From Apricaphanius iberus (lineage: Eukaryota > Chordata > Actinopteri > Cyprinodontiformes > Aphaniidae), in contig JAPXFQ010000997.1 of NCBI GenBank assembly GCA_028564705.1, forward strand, positions 424,274 to 488,273: a DNA stretch of 64,000 nt, given 5' to 3'. The position numbers and the translations under genes are program-made. Under the pieces are notes generated by a model, which did not search any database, was not told the DNA's origin, and worked only from the letters and a program-made list of their open reading frames with translations. Shown here piece by piece: positions 23,354-34,759 of the stretch. Position 1 is the stretch's first letter. Each line of letters opens with the position of its first letter.

Positions 23354-24174
23354 ATTTGAACAAAAATAGGTTATGATATAAAGTGGGCCTGTTTGAGGTT
23401 TTAAACTCCAGGGCTGAAAATTAGTCCCACTCCCTGGACCTACCCTTTTTTCTTATGCGCACAGGTTTTTGCTTTTATCTGTTTAATTTTGGACTCTTAT
23501 TTCTTCCTCCTTCGTGGACTGGAACTCACTTCAACAGTAGGACCAGACCACAGTTATTTTAACCTGTGCATCGGTAGATAGAAATTAGGTTAAAATAGGG
23601 TTAGAACCTGTTAATTCAGTTAAAAGTGCTTTGGTGCTATAACCTGTGTTCACTGCACCGCAGAACGTATGAATTGTAAATAGTTGTATTCCTTGCTGTG
23701 TTGGAAGTAGTTTTTTTTGTTTTTTTTTAAAGGATTATCTCTTGCCCTGTCTCTTTTTCTACCTTCTCTCCCACTCTCTGAGTACACGGTCTGCAAAGCC
23801 GAGGGTCTGCTTTAGCTGGTCTCTTAGCTGAATGGCAAACTGTGTTGTTCTCTGCCTGTTGGTCAAAGCATTGGCCTTCCACATCACACACCAAAGCTAG
23901 TTTTATGACACTTTGTCTCTTGCCATGTTCTGTCCTCCATCTTGGCCCAGAGATGAGTTTTATGACAATTATCCTTCAGCCTGTTCCCATCTGTTTGTCC
24001 TTGATCCCCTTTGTGTTAATTATTGTGTTATATTTATATTTTTTTCATATACAGTATTATCCAATTTCTAATATTGGTTAGTAGTTTCTTACGAAATTGT
24101 GAAGTTCTTGGATCACTCCACTCATTGGGTACAATAACTGTCCCCAACGTCTGAACTTGTTCTTCAAATGAGAC
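23354..24174. other. Intronic sequence without recognisable feature
   Basis: AT-rich with a T-rich tract near 23710. No repeat ends or convincing frames. Confidence 0.4.
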
Positions 24175-25651
24175 TTAAAGGGGACATATTGAATGTATAT
24201 TTGGGTATTTGGTGTGCCTCCCAACCCCTTAAGTGTAGGTTTTAACCACTAAGTCAATTTTTTACAAACTGCCTGTGTCAAGAAATTGGTAAAAAAAACA
24301 AGCTGTTTTTTACGTCCTCAAGCCTGTGACATCCCAGTCAGTGTATTTTGCATTATCCCAATCCTACTTCATTGGTTTCTCCACCAACACAACCTTAGCA
24401 ACCTGAGCAGCCACATCCCTTCAGCTTCACCTGCGCTACCCTTTGATGGTCCTAAAATTATTATTCTTTAATTTTTTTTAAAGAGAGGAAATATATCCTC
24501 ATAGGTCACGATATCTGAATAATACATCTGCTAAAACAGATTAGTTTAGATAAACCACAACAATAGATAGCAGCAATCAATAGCAGTCATGTCTAACGTT
24601 AGAACAGGATTTACTTGATTAATAAACCTACATTCATCTTTTAAGGACGCTTAGTTATTGCGTCAAGCACAGTGTCCACCCTTTAACACCATAGATAAAA
24701 ATAAAAAAATTATTTGAAGGAAAATGTGAAGAAAAACAGCCGTCTATGGTGGCTGTTATCTGCAAGTTTTCATTATTGCTCCCTCAAACAAATCACAAAC
24801 AAAGTGATTACGGGTGGCCTTTAAATTGTTACATATTCAAATATTAAATTTCTAAAATATAATTTTCTATTCAACCCTGACTTGGTAGTTTGTATGATTA
24901 AAATCTTGCTATGACCTACGGTTTAAGACGTAGCTTATCACATAACTGATTTCTGTTTACAATGGTCAGGAGTTGACGGATGCTATGATTTTGAGGTTAA
25001 GACACAGCCTATGGACTATTTTTCGCTGAGCCACAAGTCCAACTCTCATTTTAATTTTTTATTACATTTTTTTTAGTTATTTATTAATTTAAACCATTGT
25101 TTCAGTACGATTTTAATGTCTCGGAGTCATGTTAACTGGAAATTAACTGAGATGGTTTGGAAAGATTTATCGCAGTGCTGAAAGGGAACTTTGTGGTGGG
25201 TAGGGCTTTTTCTGCCCAGCTTTCAGTAAATAAGACTGACTGAAAAAAAAAGGTAAACATTGCTCAACCGTTTTCATAAACAACAAATTGATTATATTTT
25301 TTTCATTGTGTAAATAAAATGGCATCAACGAGAGACCTTAACCCATAACACCGGCAGTAGTTTCTCTCCCTAACTCAGTTGTTGGCACGGTTACGCAACG
25401 CTGTCCCCACCCTCTCCGCCCAGCAGGTGAAGGCGGGCGGTGCAAAGGCCATCTTTGACCTGTGCGAGCTGTAGCTCATTAACATAGACATAAAGCCAGC
25501 CATTCTGAGTAGGGCTGAAAATCTAGTGTGTCAAGAACTCGGCCCTGCTAAATTATTCGTCTTTTTCAAGCTAAGCCTGTTATCACCATTACATTTTGGC
25601 ATCCTAAAACCATGGCAACCAATCAGAAATTAGCATAATATTTCCCTTTAA
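24175..25651. mobile_element. TTAA-flanked, Kolobok-like non-autonomous transposon
   Basis: TTAA at 24175-24178 is followed by AGGGGACATATTGAAT. At the other end ATAATATTTCCCT is followed by TTAA at 25648-25651, so the reverse-complemented right end is AGGGAAATATTATGC. A TTAA target with AGGG termini fits Kolobok better than piggyBac, whose ends normally begin with C. The 1,469-bp interior (24179-25647) has no transposase frame. The right third is CpG-richer (CCCGCCTTCACCTGC read on the minus strand), a block familiar from this abundant fish repeat. Confidence 0.6.
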
Positions 25652-25659
25652 GTGTCTGG

Positions 25660-26430
25660 TAATATAAAGTTATTGTATAGACAGAGGAGGTGCCCTGCTT
25701 TTATAATTAATAACTCATACTCGATCAATAATTATATTAATATTAAAATATTGATCATAATTATTGGTGATTATTTAAACCATACTTTGATCACAGTCTG
25801 TGTTCCCCAACACGGCCCTTTGGTCTGGTCTGTCGCAGGTCTGTATTTGACATGATGTGTGGTGTGTGAACAGCTGTAGGATTATCACTAATTGGTGCAG
25901 TTTAGATTTGAGGGGCTGATAAATGGACCTCCTCCACCTCTCAATGCTGAGGCTCATTAGAGATACATTTGTGGTCAGGATTGAGGCCACATGAGGCCAC
26001 ACACTGCTCCACATTGACATGCAAGGAGACTCAGTAAGGAAGTGAGGAGGACAAAATACATACTTGGCTTCCTAATAATTTATTAATGTCATATATCATC
26101 TGGCTTTAGGTCTCATACTTTCAGATGGTAATGCAGCTGTGTGCTGCAGTCTCTGCGAATGCTGTGGAGCTCATTATCCGCTGCACGATCAGACTAGCAG
26201 CCACTTTTCATCTTGTGCTTGGCTTTGAGTCTTAATCTTTGTCCCATGTCATTAAACAAGGCTGATCTCCTGATTCCAGTGGAACCACTCAGAATCTATT
26301 CTCCATACTCGGCCATTCTGAATCCCATGCTGTCATTTATGTATTCCAGCCCACACAGCTCCTCTAAACCTGTCAGGAGCCTCTTAATGGGCAGGAGGAC
26401 TGTCTCGACGGCAGAGTTATGATTCTTGAC
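25660..26430. promoter_or_regulatory. Candidate conserved non-coding block
   Basis: From about 25790 to 26430 the sequence is non-repetitive and of balanced composition, with AATTGGTGCAGTTTAGATTT, GGTAATGCAGCTGTGTGC and CATTAAACAAGG motifs and no convincing frame. It resembles intronic enhancer-type sequence. The call is from texture only. Confidence 0.2.
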
Positions 26431-27595
26431 AAGTTCATTTGTAATATTCACATTTTCCATCATGCATAACTTGAATTTCTTTATTTCTACATATAAGTTG
26501 TGTGATGGTCTGCATTCTGTTCCATTCTAGGGAATCAGAAGGACTTGAAGTGTGTTAAAGCACAAATGTGAGTTACAGTGTGGTGCAAATGGAGACACAG
26601 CCTGGACGACTGCAGTGGCTGATTTAAATGTTAGTTGTTTTTTTTTTTTGCAAATCTAAAATTAACAGCCACATCTGAGCCTCTCATATTTTCCTCCTGC
26701 TCATGAATACATTTTCCTATCCATCCATCAGTATAGGATTTGAGCCCCTTTTCAGATGTGAAGCTTGAGCTGGAGATTTTATAATTGTATGTAATTTTTG
26801 CTGTCAAAAACCCGTAAAATGCAATCTGCCCAAAAAATGCTTTAGCCCAGTCACACCGTGAGATGCAGATGCATTTTTACTCCTATAAAAGACGCTTTTT
26901 CATTGCATCGCTCTAATTGTAGTGTTCTGGATTACTCCCAATACATTAGCTGAAAGGCATGAGTAACTGCTTATGTCCATGCAGAAATTCTTTGCTGAAG
27001 AGTAGATTATGATTATTTAAATCAATAGAAAATGCAAAGAAAATATATAGGCAAAGTTGCTATTAGCAAATTAAACATTCTTTTGTAAGGTTTATCTACT
27101 TTTAACCTCCCTCTTTTAGCTATGATGTATTTATGACAAAAGCAGTTGGAGTTAAAGATACCTCCTGCTCATGAAGAGCAGGAGTCTTTGTGTATGTATG
27201 TGTCAAAGGATATGTCTGATTTTTCTTTTAAAGAGTAGGTTGTATCTGTATCAAGCAGTGACTTTCAGATGGAGATTTCTTCTACTTTCAGACAACCCTA
27301 ATGTCAAAAATCTAATGATTAATGCAAATACAACTTTATCAACTTTTTAATCAATATGCTTGTTTAGAAGGTTGTTAGTGTTGTCTAAAGTCATTTACAA
27401 AGGAGTCGTTTTCTTCAAAAGTTTGTTAAATCTTTTTTATTAATCGCAGGCTTGACCTGACCGAGAAACTACAGCAATCAGATCCAAAAGTAATGCTTCA
27501 AAGTCCAAGATGAAAATCTGTTATATTATCTTTGCTATCTAATATTAGAAAAAAAAATAAACTGGATATCTGAATATCATTCTACAATCCTCTCA
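26431..27595. other. Intronic sequence without recognisable feature
   Basis: AT-rich. I see no repeat boundary or frame of note. Confidence 0.4.
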
Positions 27596-27597
27596 CT

Positions 27598-27760
27598 ATA
27601 GTTTGCTGGAATTTTGGCCCATTTTTCCTTAGAGAACCCGTGTAGCTGAGTCAGGCTTTTAGAGCACCTTTTTATCTCTTTTCACTTTTTTAGCTCAGCC
27701 CACACATTTGCTATGACCGCTCCAAACATTGATTTTGTTTTTGTTGTTCATTTGGGAGAC
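27598..27760 (-). pseudogene. Tc1-like transposase fragment
   Basis: GGAATTTTGGCCCATTTTTC followed by GTGTAGCTGAGTCAGGCTTT and TGACCGCTCCAAACATTGAT parallels the minus-strand text of fish Tc1-like elements around the region preceding the catalytic glutamate (the GGCCACTCCA..ACCTTGA pattern). It is diverged and short, with no terminal repeats. Confidence 0.5.
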
Positions 27761-28309
27761 GGTCTTTAAGCAGGGCTCTTAATTCCTGTCTTGAAGTAGA
27801 TGTTCCTTATTTCAGCTAGGTCTTTCAAACCATAAAACGTTTAATCAAATTTAGCACAGGCTAGCTGTGAATGATCCCCAATTGATTAATATCCTAGATA
27901 TGACTAAAAAAGTACAGATTTCAGTATAAATAAATGACAAAACTGGAAGTTGTTGCTTTTTTTTTAGGAAATGCAGCAGAGAACCTTGGAACTTTTGTTT
28001 GGAATCACATTTACACGTGCCTCTTTGAACTTTTGGCCGCAGTTGCTAAGGCAAACTAACTGGGAATATTTTCTGGATTTAAAAATGACAGTTTCTTATC
28101 AATTTTGGTAAACCTCAAGCATCTTTTTCATAGAACAGTCCCACAACAATAGTAGTGTCTTCAGTAAAATACTTTTCCTGTTTTGTTTCAACTAAGACTG
28201 GTACAGGAGATCCTTTCTACAACTTAAAGAATTATATCGTATTAGATACTAAACTTAATTTCTCTGTGGAAGCAATCAAGTATTTTTGAAGTTATCTGAA
28301 CAATATAGG
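27761..28309. other. Intronic sequence without recognisable feature
   Basis: AT-rich. I see nothing in it. Confidence 0.4.
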
Positions 28310-28830
28310 GATTATTTGTAGCCTGGGTGCCAGCCGAACTTAGTCCCGCCCATAACATGGTCTGGAAGTTCGGTCTGGCATTCCTCCATTGAGGAGCAAT
28401 TATGCCCCAACAAGATCTGTTCGGACCAATCAAATCAGGCTTTCGATGATTGACACGTGAACAACAATAACATAATTAACCACGTCACCAAAGAGCGCCT
28501 GGGTTGAATTTGTTTACAACAATGATGGCTGCCGCTGGAGAAATGAGATGTGTAGATTCTGCCATCGAGTCCGTTCTAGAAGATATCGACGGCGCATTAA
28601 TTTTAAAAGATGAATTTTAAAAGAGGAACAGATCATGTCCGTTGCTTTGCAGACCAACGTCACACACTTCCCGTTGCTCTGATTGGTTATAGGTCTATCC
28701 AGTTGAGTGCAGATGTTATTTGTTTTCCTTGTTAGGTTAAAACACGCCCCATAATCACAGCCCAATGGTGCAGTATCAGACTCACGTTCTGATTAGAATT
28801 GACTATGGCTACGTCAGGCTAGATTATTTG
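28310..28830. mobile_element. Non-autonomous DNA transposon with perfect 9-bp TSD
   Basis: GATTATTTG at 28310-28318 and 28822-28830 bounds a 503-bp element (28319-28821). Ends are TAGCCTGGGTGCCAGCCGAA and, reverse-complemented, TAGCCTGACGTAGCCATAG, so only the first seven bases are strictly inverted. A 9-bp duplication points to a Mutator- or Merlin-type transposase. Inside, an ATG at about 28522 opens a short frame (MAAAGEMRCVDSAIESVLED..) that stops after some 30 codons and looks like the first codons of a longer lost gene. The element is otherwise non-coding. Confidence 0.85.
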
Positions 28831-30125
28831 TATATCAACACCTCAATAGGTGTGAAAATGGTGTAACAGCAAACCTTAACATTTCTTCCTGGTTCCCACA
28901 GTTATTATTTGCAGTTATTTTGCAGCTGCAGTGTTGGTTAGCTATGTTAGCGTGTTTGTTAATTGTTTGTCGGTGAAATGGGAGGAAGGCTTGCAGACCT
29001 TTAAAATGTAATGATGGTCATTATGGTCAAACTTCAGTTATAGTTCATTAGAAAACAGGATGTGTTTTTGAAAATTAAGATCTTTCTCACTGAGTGCAAT
29101 ATTAAATATAATCTATATTGCTTTTGGATAGTGTTCCTCTCTCCTGACTGGCCTTTCAGTCTATGCATATGACTTATCTCACTGTGGATAATGACACTAT
29201 TACCAATTTCAGCCAGCATTGTCACAAGTTATTATGTTTTTGTTCTGGAGTCTGAGTTTTCCGTCCTGAACCTTATGATTACCAGACATCCCCGCTCTGC
29301 AGAATTGTTAAACAGATGTGGGACCTTAAGTTGTACACAAACTGTGGATGAACCATACTTGTGTAGCTCCCTAATTCCTTTCCTAATCTCTTGGCTGATT
29401 TCTTTTGATTTTACACAATCTACCATTGTCCTTGAGGTGCTGCTATATAATATATCAACCTTGTTAACTCAAATGAAGAAGCGATGACGTCGGTAGTATG
29501 AATTTACAGAATTACTTAAAAGTAGGCTATTGTACATACAGGTCTGAATTTGAAGAAGGTAATTAAAATCACCAAAAGAAATGTTTCCTCATTATTGTGG
29601 TATTTAGCAAATTGATTATTAAATATTATTGAATTAAAGATAATTTGTCTTTGTATACATTGTTTTCAGTCTATAGAGAAATGACATTTATTTTAGTTTT
29701 AAAATAAAGTATTATTATGTTATGGGTTATTCTACTAAATACAAAGGCAATTAAATTCTTGTTTTTCTTTATTCTTGCATTTAAGGAAAATAAATAATTT
29801 TTATAAGTAACTCATCTAACTGACCTAAAAGGGGAACGGTGTTTCCAGATTTATTTTCAGATCTTGAGATGAAGAAAAAAGCATTGTATGTCAACATATG
29901 TAAATATCGACTTTCATTTTTATTCTGGCTGTATTAGGATGATATGTGCATTACAGAAAAACACAAGTAAAATACGGGCACAAAGAATACAAACTCAAAG
30001 TGGGGACATTATGAATATGCTAATTATACTGTGACATCATCAAGTGACATTTAGTGAGGAGTATAGCATGCCCCAGTTCCATTCCCCCTGGGAAGAGTTG
30101 GCAGCATTAAGCATTATTTAGTATT
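28831..30125. other. Intronic sequence without recognisable feature
   Basis: AT-rich. Overlapping opposite-strand frames at 29191-29487 (98 codons, plus) and 29232-29426 (minus) show no motif or domain. Confidence 0.4.
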
Positions 30126-30127
30126 CT

Positions 30128-30485
30128 TCACACGTGCACACACATTCCTGTCTTACTACTAGTAGTGAGGACCATCATTGACGTACATTAATTTTAGTAA
30201 AGGTATTATTCCAAAACCTTTTCCTAACCCTAACCTTATCCATCTGTTCTTAACCCTAACCTTAGCTAAAACTTACAGTACTTCACACCATACCTCTAAA
30301 ACCAAACAGTAAAGCTCAGTAACATCGTCCGAAAATGAGGACCTAGCAAAATGTCCTCGCTTTGTTTAAAATGGTCCTCACTTTGTTGGTGAAAAACCAG
30401 AAACAGTAAAACAAGTAGTCCACTTACGGAATTGTAGACAGGAGAACACACACACACACACACACACGCACACACGCACACACAT
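30128..30485. repeat. Dispersed fish repeat associated with a (CA)n tract
   Basis: The block has CCTAACCCTAACCTTATCC, later AACCCTAACCTTAGC, GAGGACCTAGCAAAATGTCC, AATGGTCCTCACTTTGTTGG and then a CA tract at 30445-30484 with CGCACA interruptions. This combination (TAACCC-type runs, repeated GTCCTCACTTTG text, flanking CA) recurs widely in fish genomes. Ends are imprecise. Confidence 0.6.
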
Positions 30486-31889
30486 TTTTTATCTTGAAAA
30501 TACAAAAACACCAGGGTTGTGGCCAAGTAAGGTCAGACAAAAGCAGAGATGCAGACATCCATGTTCACTCAGTAATTTGGTTTTACTGCATATCCGAGAT
30601 ATTAGCTTAGGCCACCATTAGCTAATTCAATTTACATAAGGAAACACAGATCATGCTGTCCATGCTGTCTGTTCCTTTAACTGTCACACACGTGACACTG
30701 CAATTTTATTTTTGCACTAGAGCGTAGGTTAATACTAAAAAATGTTGAGCGGCAGTTTCTGCTGTAAAACATCAAGAGGGTGGGACAAATTCTGATTCCC
30801 TGACTGATCACCATCTTCATTTAGCAACTTGAAGTGGTGTTCTTTTTCCCTGTTAGTTAGAATTTCAATAGATTGGTTGCAGTCATACATGCTTAAATTA
30901 CAATAAATGCAACATAGTTGGGTCTGTGATGTTGTTTTAAAAAGTCACATTAAGGGGGACATATGGATTTTAAAATCAGATGTCTATTTACCTTACTCTT
31001 ATGCTTACATTAAAGAAAAAAACCCACAAATGTACATTTTTCTCACCTTACTCAACACTGAGGAAAATATTAAAACAATAAATTTTCTTTCTAAAAGAAA
31101 GAATTCTCTATAAGCTAATAATATAGAGTAATTATCATCAAAATAAAAATAATAATAAAAACAATTTGCAGAATTAGAGCCGGAACTGGATTTGTATCCA
31201 GATTTAGGCTTTAAAATACCTTTATGTTGTAATTATTAGGATATACTGGAACACGAATACTGATTTTTATTTTATATGTTTAGTAAATGAAAGAGTTCTA
31301 CTTTGGTTACCCAGACTGAATAAACAAAACAGAGTAAAACACTTTTTAGTCTGAGATTTATCTACAATGTTACAATTTGAATAAACAATAACAAAGCTTT
31401 TTAGCTCAAAACTGTTATTTTGTTTTGAGTTGCAGCTTAGTCTGAGTTGAGTTAAAAATGCTTGTATAGGAATTTTTTGATGCAGCATTATAAGGTCATT
31501 AAAGGTTTAACAAAATACGTGAAAGTTTTATGGTAACATAGTCATAACATCTGCTGCAATAAATAAAGAAAGAACCCGTAAAAGCTGTCTAATAGAAGAG
31601 AATGGCTGCATCTTTCCAGGTCATTGTTCAACCTAAATTAGTCTCTATATCCTATTACTACCTAAATAGGTCCTGAAGACACGTCCCAATTCAGATCCCT
31701 TCCCTGTGCGCCTCAGAGTTGTGACAGGCACTTTAAATTGATATGTTTTGTCTGCTTGTGGTTTTTGCCCCTCTGAGAGACTTAAAGCTGCATCAACTTG
31801 TTTCTGCCGCCGACTAATTGGCTGTTTTGCAAACAGTCCACTGCACAGGTTTTTGCTCACCCGTGTTGTGTTACCTTGTGGTCCCACAG
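30486..31889. other. Intronic sequence before Ig1 exon A
   Basis: AT-rich. TTAAGGGGGACATATGG at 30950 resembles the left end of the 24175-25651 element but no further match follows. The region ends in a pyrimidine-biased tract and the acceptor CAG at 31887-31889. Confidence 0.4.
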
Positions 31890-32022
31890 AGAGCAGCGTC
31901 CTGCAGAGTCCCACTTTCACCAAGCAGCCGGGCAGCATTGTGTATCCTGTGGAGACGGTGGGGAACAACAGGGAGGTGGTATTCAGCTGTGAGGCCCAGG
32001 GAAGCCCGCCTCCCACGTACCG
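31890..32022 (+). CDS. cntn: Contactin Ig domain 1, exon A (N-terminal half)
   Basis: This 133-nt exon encodes SSVLQSPTFTKQPGS..YPVE, then VVFSCEAQGSPPPTYR. It holds the A-C strands of an I-set Ig domain: the QP-S motif of strand A, the first disulfide cysteine in FSCEAQGSPPP, and YR just before the core tryptophan carried by the next exon. It starts in phase 1 after CACAG (31885-31889) and ends CG|GTGAGT in phase 2. Contactins are GPI-anchored neuronal adhesion proteins with six Ig and four FnIII domains; Ig1 is the membrane-distal domain. The F-x-K/E-Q/E-P start and G-S/N-P-x-P-x-Y-R-W core are contactin-typical. Which paralogue (CNTN3-6, less likely CNTN2) cannot be settled from one domain. 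The leader exon lies outside the window. Confidence 0.85.
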
Positions 32023-32330
32023 GTGAGTCTGAGGTTGAGGGGTCTCATTTTTCTTCATCGGCACAGATCCTACATTATCATTGCTAGGTCTCCCGACGCG
32101 ACGGTCCCAAACATCAACATATTATTCACATATGTCTGCAGTGGTCGTTCGTTACATATGTTCATCTCTGAAAAGTCATAAGAAGAAGCTAATGGAAAAT
32201 AAAATAGTCATAAAATCCTGCAGCAGACTCAGACAATGCCTGAATTCCTTATACTGGCAGACAGATGCCTTTTCTACCCATTAACTGCTGCTTTTCAACA
32301 ACTGGCACAGTACTGTCCCCTATGTGAGGG

Positions 32331-32358
32331 GTCAAATAATTATTTCCCCCACTGTATA
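32331..32358. mobile_element. Tc1/mariner terminal fragment
   Basis: GGTCAAATAATTATTTCCCC followed by CACTGTATA resembles the terminal repeat of fish Tc1/mariner elements (TACAGTGGGG.AAATAATTATTTG on the other strand). A similar TCAATAATTTCCCCACTGTA lies at about 57591. Confidence 0.4.
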
Positions 32359-32439
32359 TGGACAGATGATCAATCCCTAGATCATTGAGAGACAACTTTA
32401 TTAATACCTTTGAAATGTTCCCTCATGTAAATTGACATG

Positions 32440-32550
32440 TCCATCCCCCCTTGGCAACTTGCACTTTAATTACCATTCAGCTAAGTTGGCTTATTGAAAA
32501 GCTGTATTGCCTATTGATGCATATACTACACTTACCGGGTTTTGTATTAT
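32440..32550. repeat. Dispersed repeat, copy 1
   Basis: TTGGCAACTTGCACTTTAAT, then CATTCAGCTAAG, CTTATTGAA, TTGCCTATTGATGCATAT and TTTTGTATTA recur in the same order at about 47430-47530. Copies are roughly 80 percent alike by eye. I do not recognise the family. Confidence 0.6.
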
Positions 32551-32559
32551 ATGAATATC

Positions 32560-33715
32560 TCCAGCTGAAGGAGCTGTTATACTGACATTTAAATTGGAAA
32601 GAAATGTCAGTATCTGATAATTTTTTACAGCAGATTTTTGGAACTGGAATTTTTTTGTCAGAGATAAATGTGTGAGGATTTTTAGAAAAATCTGTAGGGT
32701 TATATTTAATTGACTCTCAGAAATCATGTAAAAAGGTTGATGTTTCCTTACTAATTAGATTAGGTTCACGTGATTATCATTATCATAAGCTTACTCCATT
32801 CTTTTTTCTTTCACTGTGGGGCTATTAGCTGCAAAGCAGAAAAAACTGTCCATGAGCTGTAATATCATGCAGAGTATATTTTAATTATGCCCTTAGATTC
32901 AGCCTTCCGTTGAGCATGAATGAAAATGCTCCAGGCTTTGTTTCCTGATGAGGCAAACAAGACAGTCTTGGCTTGTTAGCTGCAGCTCAGGAAAAGGCTT
33001 ACATATCCTCTCGAATCATGCCTGACCTGATCAGGATCATAAAAATGCATCTCATGGATTGTGTTTTGTAATTATTTTTTTTTAACCCCCGCTGAAAACA
33101 TGTGTCATGTATTTGTAGCTTGGGAAAGCATGTTAAGCTTTTTCTCTACTCTTTATTCCTCCCTAACATGAGCAATAGTAGACTAAAAAGGTTTTTTTTT
33201 TGTTTCTGTGTTTTGCAGTAGCTGGGTTAAAGTACAAGTCAATCAAGTTTTCCTACAGAAACGGCCGTGGTGAGATCTGAAAGGATTGGTACGTTTAATG
33301 GTTAGGAACTTAGCCAGCATAAAGGTTGCCCTAATCAGCCATTTTAATTCAAGGTATTCCTTTCAGAGCTGCTGCTGCCTCATAAACTTGTGTTGTACCA
33401 AGCAAATGAGAGCCAAGGCAAACTCAAGTGATCAATAATTGCTTGCCGTTCACCAGGAAACTGTGATAGTCGTTCTCAAAAAAATAGCAGTAATCAGAAT
33501 GTTCACACCTTTTGTCAGACAAAGACAGCCTGAGTAAACGCCAAAAACAGTTTTCAAATTATTTCATTTACTTAGGAGAAAATGCCATCCAAACCAACCT
33601 GGCCTTCTATTAAATCATTAATTAAATATGCTGAACCATATTTATTGGAAAGTAGAGTTTAATTTTAAAAGCTGCACAATTGTTTTTGGACTTCTGTGCT
33701 CGTCATGGATTGTCC
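32560..33715. other. Intronic sequence without recognisable feature
   Basis: AT-rich. The 32880-33050 part is less repetitive and could be constrained, but nothing specific is visible. Confidence 0.4.
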
Positions 33716-33716
33716 A

Positions 33717-34757
33717 TAATGATGTTCAAACATAAGGGTGTCCATGTGTGCACTCTGCGCGAGGGCACCCTGGTGCAGAGTGAAAATCCCATTCAGGCCA
33801 CAGCTCGATGATTGACTTGGTTGTTGTTGCATCTGATCTTTGACTGCAAGTTTTGGATATTTGGGTGAAGAGAGGGGCGGAGCTGTCCATCGACCACTAC
33901 CTGGTGGTGAGTTGGCTCTGATGGTGGGGGAGGATGCCAGACAGACCTGGCAGACCCAAATGTGTTGTAAAGGTCTGCTGGGAATATATGGCAGAATCTC
34001 CTGTCAGAAGGAGCTTCAACTCCCAACTCCAGCAGAACTTCGAACACTTCCTGGGGGAGGTGGGGGACTTTGAGTCCGAGGCGGCTGACTGGAGGACCAG
34101 TTGGTGGATACCAGTGGTGAGGAATGCCGTCAGACTGAAGGAGGAGTCCTATTGAGTCTTTTTGGCCTGTGGAACGCCGCAAGTAGCTGATAGGTACCGA
34201 CAGGGCAAGCGTAGTGCGGTTCAGGTAGTTGCTGTGGCAAAAACTTGTCTGTGGAAGCACTTTGGAGTGGCCATTGAGAACAACTTCCTTGGAGAAGGCA
34301 TTCGACCATGTCCCTCTGCAAGTCCTTTGGGGGGTACTCAGGAAGTATGGTGTACCCAGCCCTTTAATACAGTCTGTAAGGTATCTGTTTGACTGGAGTC
34401 AGAGCTTGGTTTGCATTGCCGGACAGGGTAACTAGGCACAGCCAATTTGAAAATGGGATCAGTTTCAGTGGTCTCAGGATTGAGTCTCTGCTTTTTGAAG
34501 TTGATGTGATTCTGCTGGCTTCATCTGAATGCAAGCTACAGCTTTAGCTGGAACGGTTCGCAGCTGATTGTGATGCTGCTGAGATGATAATCATCACTTC
34601 CAAATCCAAGAACAGGGTCTTGAGCCAAAGAAAGGGAAGACCCAGGACAAGCATGAGGGAGTATGTCTCTCGGCTCGGAAAGTCTTTGGATTTCTCTCGA
34701 AGAGCTGGCCCAAGTGCCTGGGGATGGGGAACTCAGAGAGGATGGATGGATGGATGC
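33717..34757 (+). pseudogene. RTE/Rex3-like LINE remnant with internal deletions and (GATG)n tail
   Basis: Plus-strand pieces appear in LINE order: an endonuclease end (frame from 33862, SIDHYLVV), PDRPGRPKCVVKVCWEYMAE, a linker with TSWWIPVVRNAVRLKEESY, YRQGKRSAVQVVAVAKTCLW, then abruptly EKAFDHVPLQVLWGVLRKYG (RT motif-A region, normally several hundred residues further on), and finally RPRTSMREYVSRLGKS before a GATGGATGGATGGATG tail at 34740. Rex3-type RTE elements end in GATG repeats. Stops and frameshifts are frequent. At least two large internal deletions are implied, near 34290 and 34640. Dead copy. Confidence 0.7.
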
Positions 34758-34759
34758 TG

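Larger units (their letters stand above)
1..31889 (+). other. cntn: Contactin intron, 3' part (upstream of Ig1 exon A)
   Basis: Everything before the first recognised exon is taken as intron of the contactin gene. The exon at 31890 begins in phase 1 and has no start codon or signal peptide of its own, so an earlier exon must supply the leader. The intron ends in CAG at 31887-31889. Open frames here are short (at most about 100 codons), often paired on both strands, and resemble no protein apart from transposon remnants. At least 31.9 kb of this intron is present. Long 5' introns are usual for the CNTN3-6 group. The individual repeats inside it are listed separately. Confidence 0.75.

Noticed and set aside
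29191..29487. 98-codon plus-strand frame with a 64-codon antisense partner
   Set aside because: No domain, no splice or promoter context, and composition matches the surrounding intron.
30128..30300. TAACCCTAACC runs as interstitial telomeric sequence
   Set aside because: Only short, interrupted matches embedded in a dispersed fish repeat with GTCCTCACTTTG text.
31748..31889. Open frame upstream of Ig exon A, including an ATG at 31748
   Set aside because: The sequence before the CACAG acceptor shows no contactin similarity and no signal peptide.
33793..34321. Minus-strand frames up to 155 codons
   Set aside because: They lie antisense to the RTE/Rex3-like remnant, whose plus-strand segments are recognisable.
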